NCBI RefSeq assembly: GCF_008801925.2
Contig: NZ_CP062803.1
Coordinates: 3,658,001-3,722,000 of the forward strand
Length of the DNA stretch: 64,000 bases
Direction: 5' to 3'
DNA from: Cupriavidus basilensis
Lineage (GTDB): Bacteria > Pseudomonadota > Gammaproteobacteria > Burkholderiales > Burkholderiaceae
Under the pieces are notes generated by a model. That model was not told where the DNA came from. It ran no database searches and saw nothing but the letters and a program-made list of their open reading frames with translations. This document shows, in pieces, positions 62,275 through 64,000 of this stretch. The translations under genes and the position numbers were made by a program. Each line of letters opens with the position of its first letter. Within the stretch, counting starts at the first letter, position 1.

Positions 62275-62595
62275 GACGTCTCCAGTACGGAACGGGGGGT
62301 TGCAACGAGCCGCCGGATTCGTGACCAGACGGCGAGATTTGGGTGGCGCGCGGGCATTTTAACGGCGATTGGCGCGCAGGCGATGCCGCTGCGCACCACG
62401 CGCGGACTGCCCGGCTATGCGTCACACGCATACAGGTCTTATATAAGACATAAGACCGTTTCGTATTATGCAGCAAAATTTCATGATCCGCCATCCTGGC
62501 CGGCCCCGCGCCGCCCGGCCAGGGCTGCGGCATACTGACACCCCATACTGAAGCCATTCAAGCGCCCACCCGCGCGCCAGACTCCAATACTCTCG
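62275..62595. other. 321 bp divergent gap between icd and rluE
   Basis: No gene seen. It holds the palindrome at 62436-62456 and must contain both promoters. Confidence 0.6.
62436..62456. promoter_or_regulatory. Palindrome GTCTTATATAAGAC plus extra half-site ahead of icd
   Basis: The 14-base sequence is its own reverse complement (62436-62449), and ATAAGAC follows directly (62450-62456), giving three half-sites in 21 bases in the icd-rluE gap. Its form suits a GntR-type dimeric regulator of central carbon metabolism; the protein that binds is not known here. Confidence 0.55.
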
Positions 62596-63276
62596 ATGAC
62601 GCTGATCGCACTGAACAAACCCTTCGGCACCATGAGCCAGTTCTCCGCGCACCCGTCGCGCCCAACGCTCGCCGACTGCGTGCAGCGGCCTGGCGTATAT
62701 CCGGCGGGAAGGCTCGATGCCGACAGCGAAGGCCTGCTGCTGCTGACCGATGATGGCATCCTGCAGGCGCGCATTGCCGATCCGCACCACAAGCTGCCCA
62801 AGACGTATCTGGCCCAGGTCGAAAACGTGCCCGGCGAAGCCGCCCTGGCGCATCTGCGCAATGGCGTCGACCTCGGAGACTTCCGCACGCTGCCGGCGCG
62901 AGCGCGCTGCATCGATGAGCCAGATTTTCTGTGGCCACGCCATCCGCCGGTGCGATTTCGCGCCGCCATCCCGACCCAATGGCTGGAACTCGAGATCCAC
63001 GAGGGCAAGAACCGCCAGGTGCGCCGCATGACCGCGGCGGTGGGATTTCCGACCTTGCGCCTGGTGCGCGTGCAAATTGGCAGGCTCGACCTGCGCACGC
63101 TCGGACTCGCGCCGGGGCAGTGGTGCGAAATCGACCCGAGCGCGCTCGGTCTGGAAGCCGTAGCCGTAACCGCGCCACGCCCCCGCGCGATCGGGCGCGG
63201 GCGTGGACCGGGGACGGCGACAAGCCCGGCGGAGCGGCGCCACGCACGCCCTCGCGCAAGAAGTTACAAATATTAA
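62596..63276 (+). CDS. rluE: 23S rRNA pseudouridine synthase E family
   Basis: 226 aa synthase modifying a uridine of 23S rRNA. The catalytic Asp motif is [18 protein letters not shown], followed by [10 protein letters not shown], and the C-terminal [19 protein letters not shown] is conserved. There is no S4 domain, as in RluE. The last ~30 residues form a basic Arg/Pro-rich tail. No clear ribosome site; ATG 62596 starts the family-typical [15 protein letters not shown]. Position next to icd is common. Confidence 0.9.
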   Translation: MTLIALNKPFGTMSQFSAHPSRPTLADCVQRPGVYPAGRLDADSEGLLLLTDDGILQARIADPHHKLPKTYLAQVENVPGEAALAHLRNGVDLGDFRTLPARARCIDEPDFLWPRHPPVRFRAAIPTQWLELEIHEGKNRQVRRMTAAVGFPTLRLVRVQIGRLDLRTLGLAPGQWCEIDPSALGLEAVAVTAPRPRAIGRGRGPGTATSPAERRHARPRARSYKY

Positions 63277-63379
63277 CAAGTCGCGGGTCAACGGCTCACC
63301 GCCTCGTTTCGTTTTTGACACTGACACGTCGCATACGAGTCAACTCTTCCGAATCGATTTACCTTCGAGGTAGTTAAGC

Positions 63380-63601
63380 ATGAACAAACTGATCGCTGCT
63401 CTGGTTGCCGGCCTGTTCGCCACCGGCGTTTTCGCCCAAGCCGCCGCACCCGCACCGGCAGCCCCGGCTGCTGCAGCGCCTGCCGCCGAAGCACCGGCTG
63501 CAAAGCCCGCGACGAAGAGCACCAAGAAGTCCAAGAAGCACGCTCACAGCAAGACCAAGGCTGCTCCGGCTGCCAAGGCTGACGCTGCTGCAACGAAGTA
63601 A
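63380..63601 (+). CDS. Small secreted Ala/Pro/Lys-rich protein
   Basis: 73 aa. Residues 1-20 are a signal peptide (MNKLIAALVAGLFATGVFAQA); the rest is low complexity, first Ala/Pro-rich, then Lys/Ser/Thr/His (STKKSKKHAHSKTKAAP), so it is highly basic. No known family is recognised, though similar short exported Ala/Lys proteins occur in Burkholderiales. ATG 63380 is preceded by GAGGTAGTTAAGC. An intrinsic terminator follows. It may be a periplasmic acid- or metal-response peptide, but that is a guess. Confidence 0.75.
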   Translation: MNKLIAALVAGLFATGVFAQAAAPAPAAPAAAAPAAEAPAAKPATKSTKKSKKHAHSKTKAAPAAKADAAATK

Positions 63602-63638
63602 GAGTTTGCAGGCAGGCCAGGCTTTGCGCCCGGCAAGC

Positions 63639-63672
63639 AAGGCAGGTTGCCCGCAGGGTGCCTGCCTTTTTT
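63639..63672 (+). terminator. Intrinsic terminator after the small secreted protein
   Basis: AAGGCAGG (63639-63646) pairs with CCTGCCTT (63661-63668) and is followed by TTTTC. Confidence 0.75.
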
Positions 63673-63788
63673 CTTGCTCGCGATAGTAAGGCCCGCTGCA
63701 ACGAAGTGGAATATTTGTCAGTGCCGCTCGCGCGGTAGCTGCGCTATGCTGGCGGCTGTCCCGAACCCGTCATTCGCCGCTCCAACTC

Positions 63789-64000
63789 ATGCGTCCTTCG
63801 CTCAAGAACCTGCTCGTCAGCGGCTGCACCCTCGCCGCCATGGCCACCGCCTGTGCCCAGTCCCCGGCCAGCCTGCCGGTCAGGCAACTCACCGCTGGCA
63901 TGTACGCGATCAAGGCGGAAATCGCCGCCACGCCGGAAGCCCGCGAGCTCGGCCTGATGTACCGCAAGACCATGCCCGCCAACGAGGGCATGCTGTTCGT
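63789..64000 (+). CDS. DUF192 family protein (3' end outside window)
   Basis: Starts MRPSLKNLLVSGCTLAAMATA, a signal peptide with a Cys that could act as a lipobox, then LPVRQLTAGMYAIKAEIAATPEARELGLMYRKTMPANEGMLFV. The pattern ELGLMYRKTMPxxEGMLFV is diagnostic of DUF192. The gene is cut by the end of the window. Function unknown; the family is widespread and small. Confidence 0.88.
   Translation, partial: MRPSLKNLLVSGCTLAAMATACAQSPASLPVRQLTAGMYAIKAEIAATPEARELGLMYRKTMPANEGMLF

Overview
The window is GC-rich, densely coded DNA from a betaproteobacterium of the Cupriavidus/Ralstonia type (Burkholderiaceae). The evidence is the protein sequences (Bug-type solute receptor, exosortase-type hydrolase/ligase relatives, HutF/HutG-type histidine pathway), the gene order (slpA-ispH, rpmB-rpmG, nadB/nadC-nadA, ribF-ileS-lspA-coaBC-dut, clpA-clpS/csp, icd) and the codon use. 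I assign genus only tentatively. No rRNA, tRNA, CRISPR array or intact insertion sequence was recognised.

Layout. 0-3 kb: 3' part of an AspT-type aspartate:alanine exchanger and aspartate 4-decarboxylase, a proton-motive decarboxylation pair. 3.1-4.7 kb: cardiolipin synthase. 4.69-5.49 kb: a large imperfect palindrome made of two inverted copies of a ~400 bp non-coding element, one lying behind each of two convergent genes. 5.5-16.6 kb: one leftward histidine-utilisation cluster (ABC importer, hutC, hutH, hutU, hutD, hutI, hutF, hutG) with three matching HutC-type operators; one lies between the -35 and -10 boxes of the probable main promoter. 17-19.1 kb: a YeeZ-like epimerase and a ferredoxin-type reductase, head to head. 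19.1-20.6 kb: a strong promoter, a ~130 nt transcript unit with its own terminator, then argD. 20.6-25.7 kb: branched-chain amino-acid importer livK-HMGF, with a terminator after livK. 26.3-34.5 kb: ispH, slpA, radC, rpmB-rpmG, nadB, nadC-nadA and a fatty-acid desaturase. 34.9-40 kb: MscS-type channel, then a two-gene operon of a stand-alone amino-acid-type adenylating enzyme and a tandem alpha/beta hydrolase. 40.5-46.5 kb: an RsmB-type methyltransferase with purN, a NarL-type regulator facing a hybrid sensor kinase, and ribF. 46.7-53.2 kb: ileS-lspA, coaBC, a luciferase-like monooxygenase and dut. 53.2-55.1 kb: a glyoxalase-like protein and a Bug receptor. 55.3-58.6 kb: clpS-clpA and a cold-shock gene. 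58.9-60.7 kb: a lower-GC cassette (PAAR protein, small serine hydrolase, three-TM protein and a toxin-gene remnant) that looks like a type VI secretion effector/immunity island inserted between csp and icd. 61-64 kb: icd, rluE, a small secreted Ala/Pro/Lys-rich protein and the start of a DUF192 protein.

Most of the window is core metabolism in compact operons with stop/start overlaps and clear hairpin terminators. The accessory signals most worth follow-up are the inverted non-coding element at 4.7-5.5 kb, the PAAR-hydrolase-immunity cassette, the orphan adenylation/hydrolase pair, the ~130 nt promoter-terminator unit before argD, and the HutC operator set.
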